The notes beneath the pieces were generated by a model, which saw nothing but the letters and a program-made list of their open reading frames with translations, was not told the origin of the DNA and made no database searches. Made by a program: the position numbers and the translations under genes. DNA of 64,000 bases from Prochilodus magdalenae (Eukaryota > Chordata > Actinopteri > Characiformes > Prochilodontidae): positions 125,001-189,000 of the forward strand of contig JAMWET010005045.1 of NCBI GenBank assembly GCA_024036415.1, given 5' to 3'. Positions 1 through 11,620 of the stretch are shown here, in pieces (position 1 is the stretch's first letter; every line of letters begins with the position of its first letter).

Positions 1-1999
1 ATGTAAAACCGTACTGTGATGGCTTTATTGGGTATTGGTGCTTCACTGCTGTGGTTGTCACTGCAGTAGTCCTGGTTTCTGTTATTATGAGCTCGTATTT
101 ACACTGTCTGAACTTCAAATGCACGTTAAAGTAAAGTGGAATATGTCATGTGGTTTTTGACCAATCAACATGAATGACAGCTGCCATATTCTCTAATGAT
201 GGTTTTCGTTGGACAGTGATGATATTGTTTGGTATTTTATCCAGGTCCCTTCTGTTATGCTGTAATACGTCCACTAGAAACCTGTACACTGATACGTCTC
301 AGCAGTACCTGGTAAATTTAGTGGTCATGCGTTACCAGTCGGGCCCTGGGTTATATACAGGAGGTATGTTGGGAAGGAGGCGTTATAACCGCTCGTTATA
401 TCGCGTATATAACGTGTGTGATACTGTTTACCCCTAAATGAACCTGATTTGGCTCTAGGGTAACAGTGGTCCGGTAGATCAGTGTTCCTATAGCTACAGA
501 GTCCTCATAAACAATCTATGACCGCTTACCCAGCCTGCCACACCTCTATAAACACGTATTACATTTGGACATCATCTGTCATAAAGGTTGCTGTTGCCAG
601 CTGTTGACATCTGTGTCATGTGACAATGATCAAAGGACAGCAACATAATGCGCAGTTCTTATGAACGTTGACTGTGTTGTTATAGCAACCTTACAGGAGA
701 AGGAAAACACCTTCTGAATTTTTCATCTTGGTTAGTAAAGAGGAAAAATGGCAGGTGATTTTTGACTAAATGACTAAATTTCACATTTTCATACAATGTA
801 AAGCACAGCTGCCATATTCTAATGAGGTTTTTTATTTTTGTTTTTTTTTTTATTATCATTTTTGCAGTGATAGTTTCATATACTAGAAGTCTGTGATGTT
901 GGCTTCAGCAGTAGAAAGGCATTTGGTCGCTTCTAGAAGCTGAGATGCGATATTTGCTGATTCCCGCCTTTTACTAAATGAGTCCTGTCATTGTTTTGAG
1001 GGCAGTGCTACATTATGTGTCCCTGATATTTTGGCAGGGCTTATTCTGTAGGCAGTACAAATATCTGGGAATAGCTGGCAAACACTTTAGTGTCGGATTC
1101 ATAAGATAACTAAACAGCAGCAGCACGGTGGCTTTATGAAGTCCTCCTCTAAACCCAGTGTTATCTGAGGTTTATGAAGCCTCTGGTGTCTAGTTCCAGT
1201 GCCGGCGCTCTTGGATTAATGACTTTTTCTTTTTTTCTTTCAAAAATTCTTCTCTGTTGTGGTTTAATTCAGCATGTAAAATGAAAATGACTTCTGGGAC
1301 CGCTCTACCAGATACTACAAGCCTTTCTAGAGTTGATGAGGTCAGTTATCGCAAACCGACAAAGAAAACATACTCATCCATATTACAAACACTAAACGAG
1401 AAACCACCCCGACTTTTAATGGGCGGTCTCTCTCTCTGGTTGTCTCTCTGTCTCTCTTTGCTGGTATGTATGGATTTTCCTGATTATGTGGTTTTTTTGG
1501 GCTGCACCTTTCGAGGAGGGCAAAAAAAAAAAAAAGAAAAAAATGAAAAGAGAAAAAAAATACAGAAGCAAAGTCACATGATCAGCCGTTTGTGCATTTT
1601 TGTCGTATCTCTGTACATTTACGTTGTATAAGAAGGTGTTATTTTTCCCTGATGGCCTTATTCCTTGTTCAGTGTTTATGTTTTCTGTGTTCATTATCGT
1701 TTCTGTTGTTCTTTTCAGAAGCCCTAATTCTTCAGATCTATTTCACAGACGTAAAAAACATTAACGGCATTATAGCTTTGATATAATACACGTCATGGTA
1801 ATCTCAGATATTTGCTTTATTCTTGATTCATTTTTTTTTCCTCTTTCGTTTTTTAAAAAGCTAGTAGTTAACAGCTGTCTGCGTGAACACTAAATCACAT
1901 TTCAATCAAGCGGCTGGTCTAAGAGACCCTGCGTCGAGAGGCCAGAGCTAGTTGCAATCCATGTGTGGTTTAAGTGATGCTGCTATTCTGAATATATAC
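1..1999. other. Non-coding unique sequence, nothing recognised
   Basis: There is no open frame with family resemblance. Short A- and T-runs (for example 1521-1560) and CT runs (1428-1458) are the only structure seen. It could be an intron or UTR of the same upstream plus-strand gene. Confidence 0.4.
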
Positions 2000-2027
2000 T
2001 GTGTGTATGGATGTGTGTGTGTGTATG

Positions 2028-2069
<42 letters not shown>

Positions 2070-2110
2070 TGTACACACATTATATGCACCTGTGTGTGTG
2101 TGTGTGTATG
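2000..2110. repeat. TG/TA microsatellite
   Basis: Alternating GT and GTAT units lead into an uninterrupted AT run of about 35 bp (2031-2066), then a short TG run. It is simple-sequence DNA. Confidence 0.95.
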
Positions 2111-2410
2111 AAAATCTATAAGATTCTATAGAGGTTATATAATATAAACGACCTAGACGTCTTTTCTGGAGCTTGTGTTAACTTACAGTTAATGGTGCTT
2201 TTATTTTTTCGGATCTGTGGTCAGTAATGGACCCCTATGGTTGTTTCGTTCGTTCACTGTTAGCGTAGCCCTGCGTTTTAGCCAGTCGTGTCTCCGTGGG
2301 TAACACTAATGACACTTTTGAACTCATCGTGTGGTAAACAGACGGATTCCAAAGCTGATGTGTTTAGCATGTTAGCATGCTTGTCTACTGTAAGCCTTCC
2401 TTTTCACCCT

Positions 2411-3232
2411 TCAGCAGATTGGCCCTGCCCGTTCAGCCTTCAGCAATTTTAGCCCCACCCGTTTAGCCTACAGCAGATTAGCCCTGCCCATTCACTCTTC
2501 TGCAGTTTAGCTTCACTCATTTAGCCTGTAGCAATTCAGCCCCACCCATTTGACATTCAGCAGTTTAGCTCCACCTGTTTAGCATACTGTAGTTTAACCC
2601 CACCTGTTTAGTCTACAGCAGTTTAGCCCCACCCATGCAGCCTTCAGCAATTTTAGCCCCACTGACTCATCCTACAGTAGTTTAGCTCCACCTGTTCAGC
2701 CTACAGCAGTGTAGCTCCACCTGTTTAGCATACAGTCATTTAACCCCACCTGTTTAGTCTACAGCAGTTTAGCCCCGCCCATTCAGCCTGCAGCAGTATA
2801 TCTCCACTTGTTCAGCCTACAGCAGTCAAACGCCACCTCTTTGGTCTACAGCAGTTTAGCCCCACCCATGCAGCCTTCAGCAGTTTAGCCCCACTGACTC
2901 ATCCAACAGCAGTTTAGCTCCACCTGGTCAGCCTACAACAGTTTAGCCTCACCTGTTCAACATTCAGCCGTTTAGCCTATACCAGTTTAGCCCCACCCTT
3001 TCAGTCTTAAGCAGTTTAGCCCCATCCATTCAGCCTACAGCTGTTTAGCTCCACCCACTTACCCTACAACCTTTTAGCTCCACCCATTTAGCCTTCAGCA
3101 GTTTAGCCGCACCCATTCCACCCACAGCAGTGTAGCCCCACCTATTTAGCCTAGGGTTAGGGTTAGGGCTAGAGCAGTTTAGCGCCACCAATGTAGCCTA
3201 CAGCAGTTTAGCTCCACCCATTCAGCATTAAG
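2411..3232 (+). repeat. Degenerate ~29-30-bp minisatellite (CAGCAGTTTAGCCCCACCCA type)
   Basis: Roughly 28 diverged copies of a unit running CAGCAGTTTAGC-CCCACCCATTCAGCCTA. It is strongly diverged, so old. The same unit in reverse complement forms the array at 59.99-60.69 kb, and a short stretch near 54.9 kb resembles it. A telomere-like TTAGGG run interrupts it at 3152. Confidence 0.85.
3152..3168 (+). repeat. Short interstitial telomere-like TTAGGG run
   Basis: TAGGGTTAGGGTTAGGG lies within the degenerate minisatellite. It is only two to three units long. Confidence 0.6.
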
Positions 3233-3989
3233 TGGTTCCTAATAGCATCCTGGTGCTAACCTCTGGTGGATGAACATACTTTTTGGTCTCGTTCTGAATC
3301 AAAGTGTGATTGGTTGATGCCTCTGTCACTTCCACTATGTTGGTAGATTAATGTGTAAGGCCTTCAGCTTGTTCCTCTGAGACACCAGTCCTGACTGGCC
3401 ACGTAAGAAGACCTTTACTGCGAGGCTTAGAAAGTTTAAAGGCAATTATTTCAGATTAGAGGCGAACCATAAACTCAGGGAGGCAGGACAAAGCGCATCA
3501 GCTTTGGAGCATTTTTGTTTACCACACCCTGAGACAAACAGCTCAGACCCAGAATTACTTACACAGGCATGGCGGCGGTCGCAAAATGACGAAATGGCCT
3601 CGAAGGTCCTCGGAGGGGCTCTGCCGGTGCACGGTGAAAACGGAGAAGAAACAAAAACGTTATCAAATCACTCTGTGAAACTTTTAACGACCTCACAGCC
3701 TCAGAAACCTTCTCAATGCCTTTTGTTATTGCTCCGCCTTTCGCTTTCTCTGACCTCTCCTCCCTTCTTTTCCGTGTGAAAACGCCAGGTGAAAGTGCAT
3801 TAAAAAAAACAAACGGTGCTTTTCATGACAACAGACAGCCGAGAACCGAGGACATGCCAAAACACCCCGGGATTAAACAAAGAGGGCACATGCAATGCAT
3901 CAACAGCCAAGACAAGGTACAAAACCAGCAGATCATGTGATCCAAAGAGACTCTATTATTATTGTTTATCCTTTTTGTTTTTCTTTACA
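3233..3989. other. Non-coding sequence, nothing recognised
   Basis: Open frames here are short and show no family resemblance. A homopolymeric A run closes it near 3990. Confidence 0.4.
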
Positions 3990-5915
3990 AAAAAAAAAAA
4001 AAAGAGCAAGAGGGCACGAGGGGGTGTGGTTTTAGTGATTCTGAGAAAGAGCCCCACCCCTTTGCCCCCTGATTGACAAGCCTGTATTGTACCTCAGGGA
4101 CATGAACTTTCTAGAGGTGAAGAAATAAGTACTCTCATGTTTCTGTTCTGTGTTGCGGACGCTCGAATCAGAAGAAGTTCTATATGTATGTAAAGCAAAA
4201 CAGCAACGGAAAAAAAAACCATCGCCGCGGCCTCTTTCTAGCGATTTATTATGCTTTTATGCAATATTATTTTTAATGTCTCTCGTCGCCTAAGCTGTGC
4301 CTTTGTGTCCGTAAGCAAAAATCGTTTACTAGCTCAGAAATACTTTTGCCAAAGTTAATGGGAAAGTACGGTATCAGTCGACTTCTTAGGTTTATTTATA
4401 CTATATATATTGCAACCAGTACTTTAAACATGCCAATTACAGTGCAATCTTCATTTATTTATTTTTAAGAAATGTAAAAGACGAGTGTAGGTATGTACTA
4501 ATTTCGTTTTTTCTCTCTTGTAGCATGTTTTTCTTTTCTTTCCTTTTTTTAAAATTAAAAAAAATTTTTTGGTTTTCCGGTTGTGTAACTTTGGTGCGAT
4601 TGCGAATGTGTTCTAGATTTCCACTTTAGTCCAGCGTTTCTAACACCAGCAGTCTTTGTTTTGCAGCGATTGGGAACATGTAGCATTTTCAGTTTGCCTT
4701 TTAACCAAACGCCTCCCTTCTGAAAGGCGATTTCTTCATCCTCGAGATTCGTAGCAGGATCGGTTGCGCATAATAACCTACGTCGCTAAATAGCATTAAA
4801 CACTTGTTTCATGTTTTTGCCAAAGCAGAGGCTTTAAGTCCACTTTATGGCTTTTAGTACTCGGTTTGCGTATATGTAAAGGGTTCTGTGACACTAGAGC
4901 ATTCGTATTCTTGAACAGAAAAGGAGATACAGGAGGGAAAAAGGCTACTTTGACCTGTGATTATGCTTTTTTTGTTTTCATTAATAAAATTGTGCCATTT
5001 ATTTGTTTAAAAAAAATGAGTATCATGTTGTTTCACACTGAAAGGTCAATCAGTATGTTTTTATTTTAAGGGAAATTATTATTATAATTTTTGATTTTAT
5101 TTTCGTTTGTTCTTTTCCAGGCCTCATTAGTGCCGTAGCGAGTTTTATCCAGTATTTTTGCTAAGGAGTTCTATATAGAGAGAGTTTATAGACAACTAAC
5201 ACACAAAGCACTTTGTAAACAGAGCATTAGGAGGTTTAGCATGAATCGTGTTGCGTAGATAGTAAAAGTGTATTCCAGTCGGGATTATCAGCGCAGTATA
5301 CATGTTTAACAGCGTAGATCATATCCAGTGAGACGGTGAGTCAGTGTCAGTATGAGTTTTTAGCCGAAAGACGGACGACAAATAGCCCAAGTGCTTTTTT
5401 ATTTTGATTTTGATTTTTTTATTGCTTTTTTTCTTTTTTCTTTTTTTTTTTGCGGTTTGAGCTATTGAGAAACTTTTACGAGCCGATCATACGTTTTATA
5501 TTGTTATGCTGATTTATCTTTGTTTAGACTCTTTTTTTTTTTTCCCCTCTCATTTTGAGTATGAAAGTATGAGAAACATTTGGAGACTGAATTGCTCCCA
5601 GTAGCGATGGCGGATAAATGTACAGAACCACAAAATGTATTCAGTTATTTTCCCGAAAAAGAAGTGTTGTTTTTTTACCTCACAGCTTTAAACAGAAAAA
5701 GAACATTCCAAGATTGTCATGGTTTTTAAGAATCAAAACTTCTTTCCTGTATTGTAAATGTCAGACGGTTTCATATGCATTATATTAAAAGAAACTGCCA
5801 TATCGATTTTAATGTATAGATGTTTTTTGCAGATACTACCCTATGTAAGATTTTACTGTAACTGTAGCGTATATGTAATATATTTATACTCAATAAATGT
5901 TTTAATTTTTTCTGA
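3990..5915 (+). other. Candidate 3' UTR end of an upstream plus-strand gene (possibly fndc3b)
   Basis: This AT-rich, repeat-free stretch has no coding potential and ends in a canonical arrangement: TACTCAATAAATG with AATAAA at 5892-5897, followed by a U-rich and TTCTGACTTCTGG downstream element. Teleost repeats resume at about 5930, right after it. In mammals FNDC3B (forward) lies directly next to GHSR (reverse), tail to tail, which is the arrangement seen here. The gene name is therefore an inference from neighbourhood only; no coding exon is in the window. The upstream limit of the UTR is unknown. Confidence 0.4.
5892..5897 (+). terminator. Polyadenylation signal AATAAA
   Basis: AATAAA is followed by a T-rich run and GT/TTCTG-type downstream sequence, at the end of a long non-repetitive AT-rich block. 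It is the best candidate poly(A) site on the plus strand in the first 6 kb. Confidence 0.45.
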
Positions 5916-5929
5916 CTTCTGGATTTATT

Positions 5930-6175
5930 CTTGGACTCAAGAATCAAATCAGATTCATTTATATAGTTCTTTTTACAACTGATGTCTCAAAGCGGCTTTA
6001 CAGAAACTCAGTAAGACTAATTCATTAAGGAGAGAAAAGAAAGAAGCCCCCGGGGAGCAAGCTGACTGCTACAGTGGCCAAGAAAAACTCCCTCAAGCTG
6101 AAGGAAGACACCTCAGCAGGAACCAGACTCACACGGGGTGACCCATCATCCTCCTCTGGTGAAAACTACATTTCA
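5930..6175 (+). repeat. Teleost interspersed repeat (ATTTATATAG ... CAGCTTTACAGAA type)
   Basis: It contains the common teleost signature CATTTATATAGTTCTTTTTAC, then CTTTACAGAA, then AAAAACTCCCT and GGAACCAGACTCA, ending at CATCCTCCTCTGG. A second copy of the same series, interrupted by a SINE, lies at 38660-39195. Confidence 0.7.
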
Positions 6176-6311
6176 AAATTGTTCATAGTAACATCAGTAG
6201 AGTATCTAATTACGCTGATCTAGTCGTAGTGATGACGTTAATGATGAAATGATGTCATTAATAATTTGACAAGATCAAAACATATGCTAACTCATTACCT
6301 GAGAGATATAA

Positions 6312-6600
6312 TGGCCGGGCAAAAATGGACTCACCTTGCATGTTTAAGGTGGTAGTGACTTCAGGCTCCTGCAGATGGTGCACCAAAGACCGTGGTGTGA
6401 AGGAAGTAGCCGAGTCTGTAGGTGTGTGGAAGCGTACGGTTGTTCGGGTCTACCAGCAGTGGCTAAAATCCCAGTCTACAGGAAACGCTCCTCTGAATTG
6501 TGCCAGAGAAGGCTTCCACCAAATCTGCACAACTTGAGTGTCTGAACATTGGCCTAAATCCAGAAGCTAGTCCAGTACATGCCCAATCGAACCCCCAGCT
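6312..6600 (+). pseudogene. Tc1-like helix-turn-helix fragment
   Basis: The plus-strand translation contains GVKEVAESVGVWKRTVVRVY, a Tc1-type N-terminal HTH, followed by decayed sequence with no DDE catalytic domain. A sister copy lies on the minus strand at 11285-11480 (SVKEVAESAGVWKRTL). Both look like deletion derivatives of the same Tc1-like family. Confidence 0.6.
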
Positions 6601-6629
6601 GTTATTGGTGCTTATGGAGCACTAATGTG

Positions 6630-6905
6630 ACTTGTCTGGTGAGCCTAAACCTCTGTGCTAACTGATTAATCATAAGGTGCAAGTGTGCTAACTCATTAAC
6701 AGCAAGGCCTAAACCGCATGCTAACAGTTCATTGTAAGGTAAACCTGTGTTCCATCATTTTAACTGAACAGCAGTTTGCATCTAACGTGTGCTAGATGAT
6801 TAGTAACCGATTAATCATAAGGGTGTAACCTGAACACTATTAATCTGTGTGTTAACTGATTAATCAAGTCTACACTGTATGCAAAACAATTAAAAAGGTA
6901 AAGCC
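6630..6905. repeat. Degenerate GTGCTAACTGATTAATCA repeat
   Basis: Several diverged copies of a ~45-bp unit built on (G/A)TGCTAACTGATTAATCATAAGG. A further partial copy at 6278-6300 lies on the other side of the Tc1-like fragment, which suggests the fragment inserted into it. Confidence 0.5.
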
Positions 6906-7510
6906 TGTGCTGGAGTTCAGTTTAAACTAATGACCTCAATGAGGGGAAAGGCAAGAGGGGCGGAGCTAAGGAGGAGCAAGCGAACAGAAACAGAAGCACA
7001 TGGCAGGACGGGGATGGAAAACAAAAAGAGAAACAGGCAGAGCCGAAGAAAGGCCTGGTCAGGGCAGTTACACCTGGATCCTACACGTAGATCCTCCCGC
7101 GTCCTGCAGGTCTGTGAACTCCTCATGCCCGAGCTCTGAGCTGAGTAATAATCAGTACTCTAATAATGCCTGACTGCGTGTTTTACCCTCTGCTCTGCAG
7201 CCCGGAGCTTCTTCCTGAATCAGATCTCGCTTTCTCTCGTGTTTGAAAGGTGAGGGTCGGTCAGGGCAGCTGCACTGGGCCGCTCATTCTTCCAGAATCT
7301 ATGTGCCATTCTCCCTGACCTCTCTCAGCCTGCTGCAGTTTACTGGACTTCTGAGGTCCACCCATCTGTTTTCCTTCGGTCGTTCAAGGCTGAGCCACAT
7401 TCAGAGCTTCTTTGGAGCCACTTTAATTTTATTTATCACTTTCTCCACCAAGTCGTGTACAGTGACGTGCTGAGCAGTTCAATTACGTAACTAAGCAGTG
7501 GAACTGTAGC
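6906..7510. other. Non-coding sequence, nothing recognised
   Basis: Mixed-composition sequence. Open frames on both strands are mutual shadows without family features. Confidence 0.35.
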
Positions 7511-7571
7511 GTATGTATGTATGTATATATACATATATATATATATATGTGTGTGTATATACATATGTATA

Positions 7572-7606
<35 letters not shown>

Positions 7607-7636
7607 CTATATGTACAGTATATATGTGTACATATA
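7511..7636. repeat. TA/TG microsatellite flanking a Tc1-like element
   Basis: GTAT, AT and GT runs end in the TA that forms the target-site duplication of the element starting at 7637. A matching TG/TA run resumes at 9222, so the element inserted in a microsatellite. Confidence 0.9.
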
Positions 7637-7681
7637 CAGGGGTTGGACAATGAAACTGAAACACCTGGTTTTAGACCACAA

Positions 7682-7984
7682 TCATTTATTAGTATGGTGT
7701 AGGGCCTCCTTTTGCGGCCAATACAGCGTTATTTGGGCAGCCGTGGTTTTATGTTTTTTGGATACAATCCGGGTTAGCACCCGAACATCCCTTTCAGACA
7801 GCTTCCTCTTGTGTCCACAGTTAATCCTGTTGAATGTGGTTCGTCCTTCTTGGTGGTATGCTGACATTACCCTGGATACCGTGGCTCTTGATACATCACA
7901 AAGACTTGCTGTCTTGGTCACAGATGCGCCAGCAAGACGTGCACCAACAATCTGTCCTCTTTTGAACTCTGGTATGTCACCCAT
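7682..7984 (-). pseudogene. Tc1-like transposase N-terminal HTH remnant
   Basis: An open frame of 100 residues reads as a Tc1-type bipartite DNA-binding domain: RGQIVGARLAGASVTKTASL then SRATVSRVMSAYHQEG (first HTH), then GHKRKLSERDVRVLTRIV (start of the second). The DDE catalytic domain is missing because the element is internally deleted. It cannot encode an active enzyme. The start is near the right TIR, as expected. Confidence 0.8.
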
Positions 7985-8144
7985 AATGCTGTGTGCATTG
8001 CAGTATTTTGAGCAGAACTGTGCTCTTACCTGCTAACTGAACCTTCACACTCTTACTGGTACAATGTGCAGTTAATGAAGATTGGCCACCAGGCTGGTCC
8101 AATTTAGCCATGAGACCTCCCACACTAAAATGACAGGTGTTTCA

Positions 8145-9196
8145 AGAATTCAAGGAGACTTTATTGTCATTCGCATCACATGTGGTACATGGGGTGGAAC
8201 CAAATTGTGGTACCCAAGGACCCAGTTTTACCCAGACAGCAGTACTTAAATAAATAAAATATACATAAATATATAAAAAATATATGTAAAAATGAAAATA
8301 AAATAAAATAAAAATAAAATAAAATACAGAGAGAAAGAGCAGCAGGAAATGGAGAAGGTAGCAGCAGAGTGTATTTAAAGTGACTAGTGTCCTCAAAGTG
8401 TCGGTGCAGTGGTTCCACTAAGTGGCGTTTAAAAGTCTTACAGCTTCTGGAATGAAGCTGTTCCTCAGTCTGTTCGTTTTACACTTAATGCTCCGCAGCC
8501 TCCTGCCTGAGGGGAGCGGGACAAAAAGTGAGTGTGCTGGATGAGTGGGGTCCTTCATGATGCAGGTGGCCCTCTTCCTGCATCTGGAGGTGTAGATATC
8601 CGTGGTGGTGGGGAGGCTGACTCCGACAGACCTCTGTGCAGCCTTCACCACCCTCTGCAGAGCTTTCCTGTCTGCAGCAGAGCAGCTTCCGTGCCACACG
8701 TTGATGCTGGAGCATAGAACGCTCTCCACCACACATCTGTAGAAGGAGATGGGACCGAGCTCCCGAGCCCAGCCCGCCTCAACCGCCTGAGAAAGTAGAG
8801 CCGCTGGTGTGCCTTCCTGACTAGGCTGGAAGTGTTGTTGCTCAGGTGAACACCCAAGTACCTGTAGCTGGAGACCACTTCCACCGCAGACCCTCCGACA
8901 TGCAGGGGGAGGTGGGCATGTCTGCCCCTTCTGAAGTCCACAATCATCTCCTTTGTCTTCTTTACGTTGATGCAGAGGTTGTTCTTTCTGCACCAGCCCT
9001 CCAGGTGTTCTACCTCCTGCCTGTAGCCAGACTCATCACTGTTTGTGATGCATCCGACCACTGCCGTGTCATCCGCAAACTTCACAATATGACAGCCTGG
9101 GTGGATGGGTGAGCAGTCATATGTGAGCAGCGTGAACAAGAGGGGGCTCAACACACAGCCCTGAGGGGAGCCAGTGCTGAGGATTGTGGTGGAGGA
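8145..9196 (-). mobile_element. 5'-truncated non-LTR retrotransposon (CR1/L2/Rex1-like)
   Basis: Minus-strand LINE with target duplications TTTCA on both sides. The 3' end reads GCGAATGACAATAAAGTCTC then TTGAATTCT, typical of fish L2/CR1-group tails. The 5' end is truncated inside the reverse transcriptase, as usual for LINEs. Confidence 0.85.
8418..9196 (-). pseudogene. LINE reverse transcriptase C-terminal part, frameshifted
   Basis: It starts at GSPQGCVLSPLLFTL (RT motif), followed by KFADDTAVVG (catalytic FADD box), LCINVKKTKEM, and SYRYLGVHLS. At about 8740-8780 the frame shifts after RRLRRAGLG, and the next frame continues ISFYRCVVESVL, NVWHGSCSAADR, LPSGRRLRSIK, NSFIPEAVRLLN and a stop at 8418. 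These are the standard C-terminal landmarks of CR1/L2-clade ORF2 proteins. The truncated start and the frameshift make it non-functional. Confidence 0.85.
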
Positions 9197-9221
9197 TTTC
9201 AGTTTCATTGTCCAACCCCTG

Positions 9222-9225
9222 TACA

Positions 9226-9264
<39 letters not shown>

Positions 9265-9270
9265 TTACAC
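9222..9270. repeat. TG/TA microsatellite, right flank
   Basis: TG run then TA run. It is the continuation of the microsatellite interrupted at 7636. Confidence 0.9.
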
Positions 9271-9499
9271 ACACAATTATACATATATATGCACATACTG
9301 GATCTTATAAACTGTTTTATTCGTTTTAACATTAAATTAGCTCCTATTTAATATTGTTGTGTTTCAATGTTTTTGCTTTTACCTATTGCTATTACTATTT
9401 TACTATGTTTTTATTATATGTTTATGGTTTTTGATGCATTATTTGTGTTACATAATGTAAATTGGTTCATTCTTGCTAGTTTACATTTTCTTGAGTCAT

Positions 9500-9665
9500 C
9501 TGTAACTGAATCGTACCTAATAGCATGTACTATCTCCACAAGCACCAGTAACAGCTGTGACTGGATTTGACATGTACTGGACAGTCTGTAGGCCTCATCA
9601 GTGCTAAGACACTCTTGCATCAAAGAGCTGAGCAGTTGGGCCAGATTTAGTGAGGACATGGACAT
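9500..9665. repeat. Tc1-associated repeat fragment (GTAACAGCTGTGACTGGATT type)
   Basis: It shares CCAGTAACAG-TGTGACTGGATTTG, then GGACA, then CTTGCATCAAAGAGCTGA, with 11128-11285. Part of it also recurs at 37680-37760. The three copies have different flanks, so it is an interspersed family. Confidence 0.6.
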
Positions 9666-9894
9666 CTAGACCTCAGAAGGTTTTTTGTACCTCCATTTGT
9701 ACTCCATCTACCTCCATTTATTAGTACACCAATTAGCATGGAAGTGGGATCATACTCAGGGTGGAGTTCTCATGGGCCTACCCAGTCAGATGGGAACATA
9801 TTACTCATCAAGCCACATTTGAAGGCCAGTCGAATCATCACAATCTAAGCCAAGCTCTGCCTTCAATCATACCACAGCAAATTTGACTTTCCTG

Positions 9895-10262
9895 GGGCTC
9901 TCTATAGTTTCAGAAGCCTGTTACCATAAGACAGCATATTCAGCAGTGACTGCTTCTCAGCTGATCTCAGAAGGCGGTGGAGTGACACCAGGCCTTCTGG
10001 ACGAGTGACGCGTGGCAGCAAACCATTCATCTTGGTGTTGACTATGGTGCCTCCACACACGGATTTGTTGGTCGTCTCCACTAAGATAAATGCGGGACTC
10101 GTCACTGAAGATTCGGTGTCCCTCCATGACAGTCTGGCACGACACCACTGCAGTCTTTGGCGTTGTTGACGTGTTTCTAAGGGCAGTCCTCGTAACGGTC
10201 TGAGTAGACGTCTGCCAATGGTGCTGGCAGGTTGACCCATGGAGGGCATCACTGCTCGCTGA
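9895..10262 (-). pseudogene. Tc1-like transposase relic
   Basis: The minus-strand translation has RRLLRPLRGLPLETRQQRQR then LQWCRARLSWRD and SVTSPAFILVETTN, which aligns in order with the Tc1 transposase middle region (RPL-GLP-L, R-RL-WC-AR, DES-F). The catalytic DES motif is altered and the C-terminus is absent. It is one of at least five relics of the same Tc1-like lineage in this window (about 10, 30, 45, 56 and 63.8 kb). Confidence 0.75.
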
Positions 10263-10269
10263 CTGTCTG

Positions 10270-11120
10270 TAATCGGGGCTGTTGGGTTAATCAGGTACAG
10301 CGAAAGCGCGTCTCCCTGCCTACGTCACATGGACGGCCGAGCATGTAACATGAATCATTCGCATGTCTCATGATGTCCAACCTGCTCCCCAAGTTTCATT
10401 TCGGTCTGCTGGCTCCTTTTGCGCGCTGCTATGTCTGTATAGCGTTTAAGTTTTAGAGATGGACGTCTGGTTCCTATCACCTGAATGACTCTGTTTACAT
10501 CTTAGCCATTTCATTACAGAGAGCATGCTTGAGCTCTCGTTCCTCTAATAGATATTCCTGGTGAAGCTGAGACTTTCTGCCCTCTGGGCTTTACACTTGT
10601 GTGCTTTGTTGATCTGTGATAACTCATAGCTGGCACCTGCTCCTCCTCAGCTCCCACTTGCAGGTCCCGAAGCGACCGAGACATTTCCTGCTTTACTCAC
10701 CCGTTTTCACACACTGCTGATTACCGGAGCTCTTTTAAATGAGCAGGATCTCGTGGCGCACGTGAGGGGTGACCTTAGGTCAGGTGTGGACCTTCTGAGG
10801 CGGTAATGGGGCAAGATTAACGAGGTTTTAGGGCTGAACCTGAACTGAGGCTGAGGTGAGTTATATCTGACATGGCTTTATGTCTCAGGGTTTATAGTGC
10901 TAGTCATTAAAAGAAAGATACAGCAGCAATAAAAGTCAAACGTATTCAAGGACTTTGAGAAGAAGACGGAAGACGGCAGCGCTCTGTCTGGCTGTGTGTC
11001 TGAAAGAGGGTCAGAGTTCAGGTCTAATCCGCATGACCGGAATTCAGAGCAAGAATGATTCAGAAGCCTCAGGATATTCGAGACCTTCAGAGAAGTTCAT
11101 CTGATTCTAACTGAGCTCAC
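10270..11120. other. Non-coding sequence, nothing recognised
   Basis: No family-like open frames. A short GACGTCTGGTTCC motif near 10463 resembles the interspersed repeat at 19.4 and 35.4 kb. Confidence 0.35.
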
Positions 11121-11127
11121 CCGTGAC

Positions 11128-11620
11128 TGAAATGTACCTGGCAGTGTGTGATACCACCACGAGTGCCAGTAACAGTTGTGACTGGATTTGGCATAGACTG
11201 GACAAGTTTCTGGATGTAGCCACCTCAGTGTTCAGACACTCTTACATCAAAGAGTTGGTCAGTTGGTCCAGATTTTGCAGATGCCTATCCTGGCACAATT
11301 CCGAGGAGAATTCCCTGTAGACTGGGATTTTCCCACTGCTGGTAGAACCATATGAGGGTACGCTTCCATACACCTGCAGATTCAGCTACTTCCTTCACAC
11401 TATGGTCTTTGGCCAAGCCCACATGCTCAGTCACTCCTTTTAGCCAATCATTAACATCTGCTCTGGAGCGTTTACCACACATGGACGAGACATTCCCTGC
11501 ACTGTAGCACCTCTTCCCAATCTATGGATCCCGTCACTCTCACCCCACAGGTATTTCTAGCCCCATCATCTTCATGTAGTGCTATCTGCAGGAGCCTGAT
11601 GGTTGTCACACCTGGTTATC
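11128..11620 (-). pseudogene. Tc1-like deletion derivative with HTH fragment
   Basis: On the minus strand it carries RADVNDWLKGVTEHVGLAKD then SVKEVAESAGVWKRTL, a Tc1 N-terminal HTH with the same wording as the 6.3-kb copy. It is followed by the CACTCGTGGTGGTATCACAC segment shared with 9500-9665. No DDE domain is present. Confidence 0.6.

Larger units (their letters stand above)
7637..9221 (-). mobile_element. Tc1-like element with intact TIRs, split by a LINE
   Basis: Left end CAGGGGTTGGACAATGAAAC and right end its complement, ending CCAACCCCTG at 9221, both flanked by TA. Without the LINE the element would be only about 530 bp, so it was already a non-autonomous deletion derivative holding just the transposase N-terminus. 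The LINE sits in the right inverted repeat with a TTTCA duplication (8140-8144 and 9197-9201). Confidence 0.88.
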
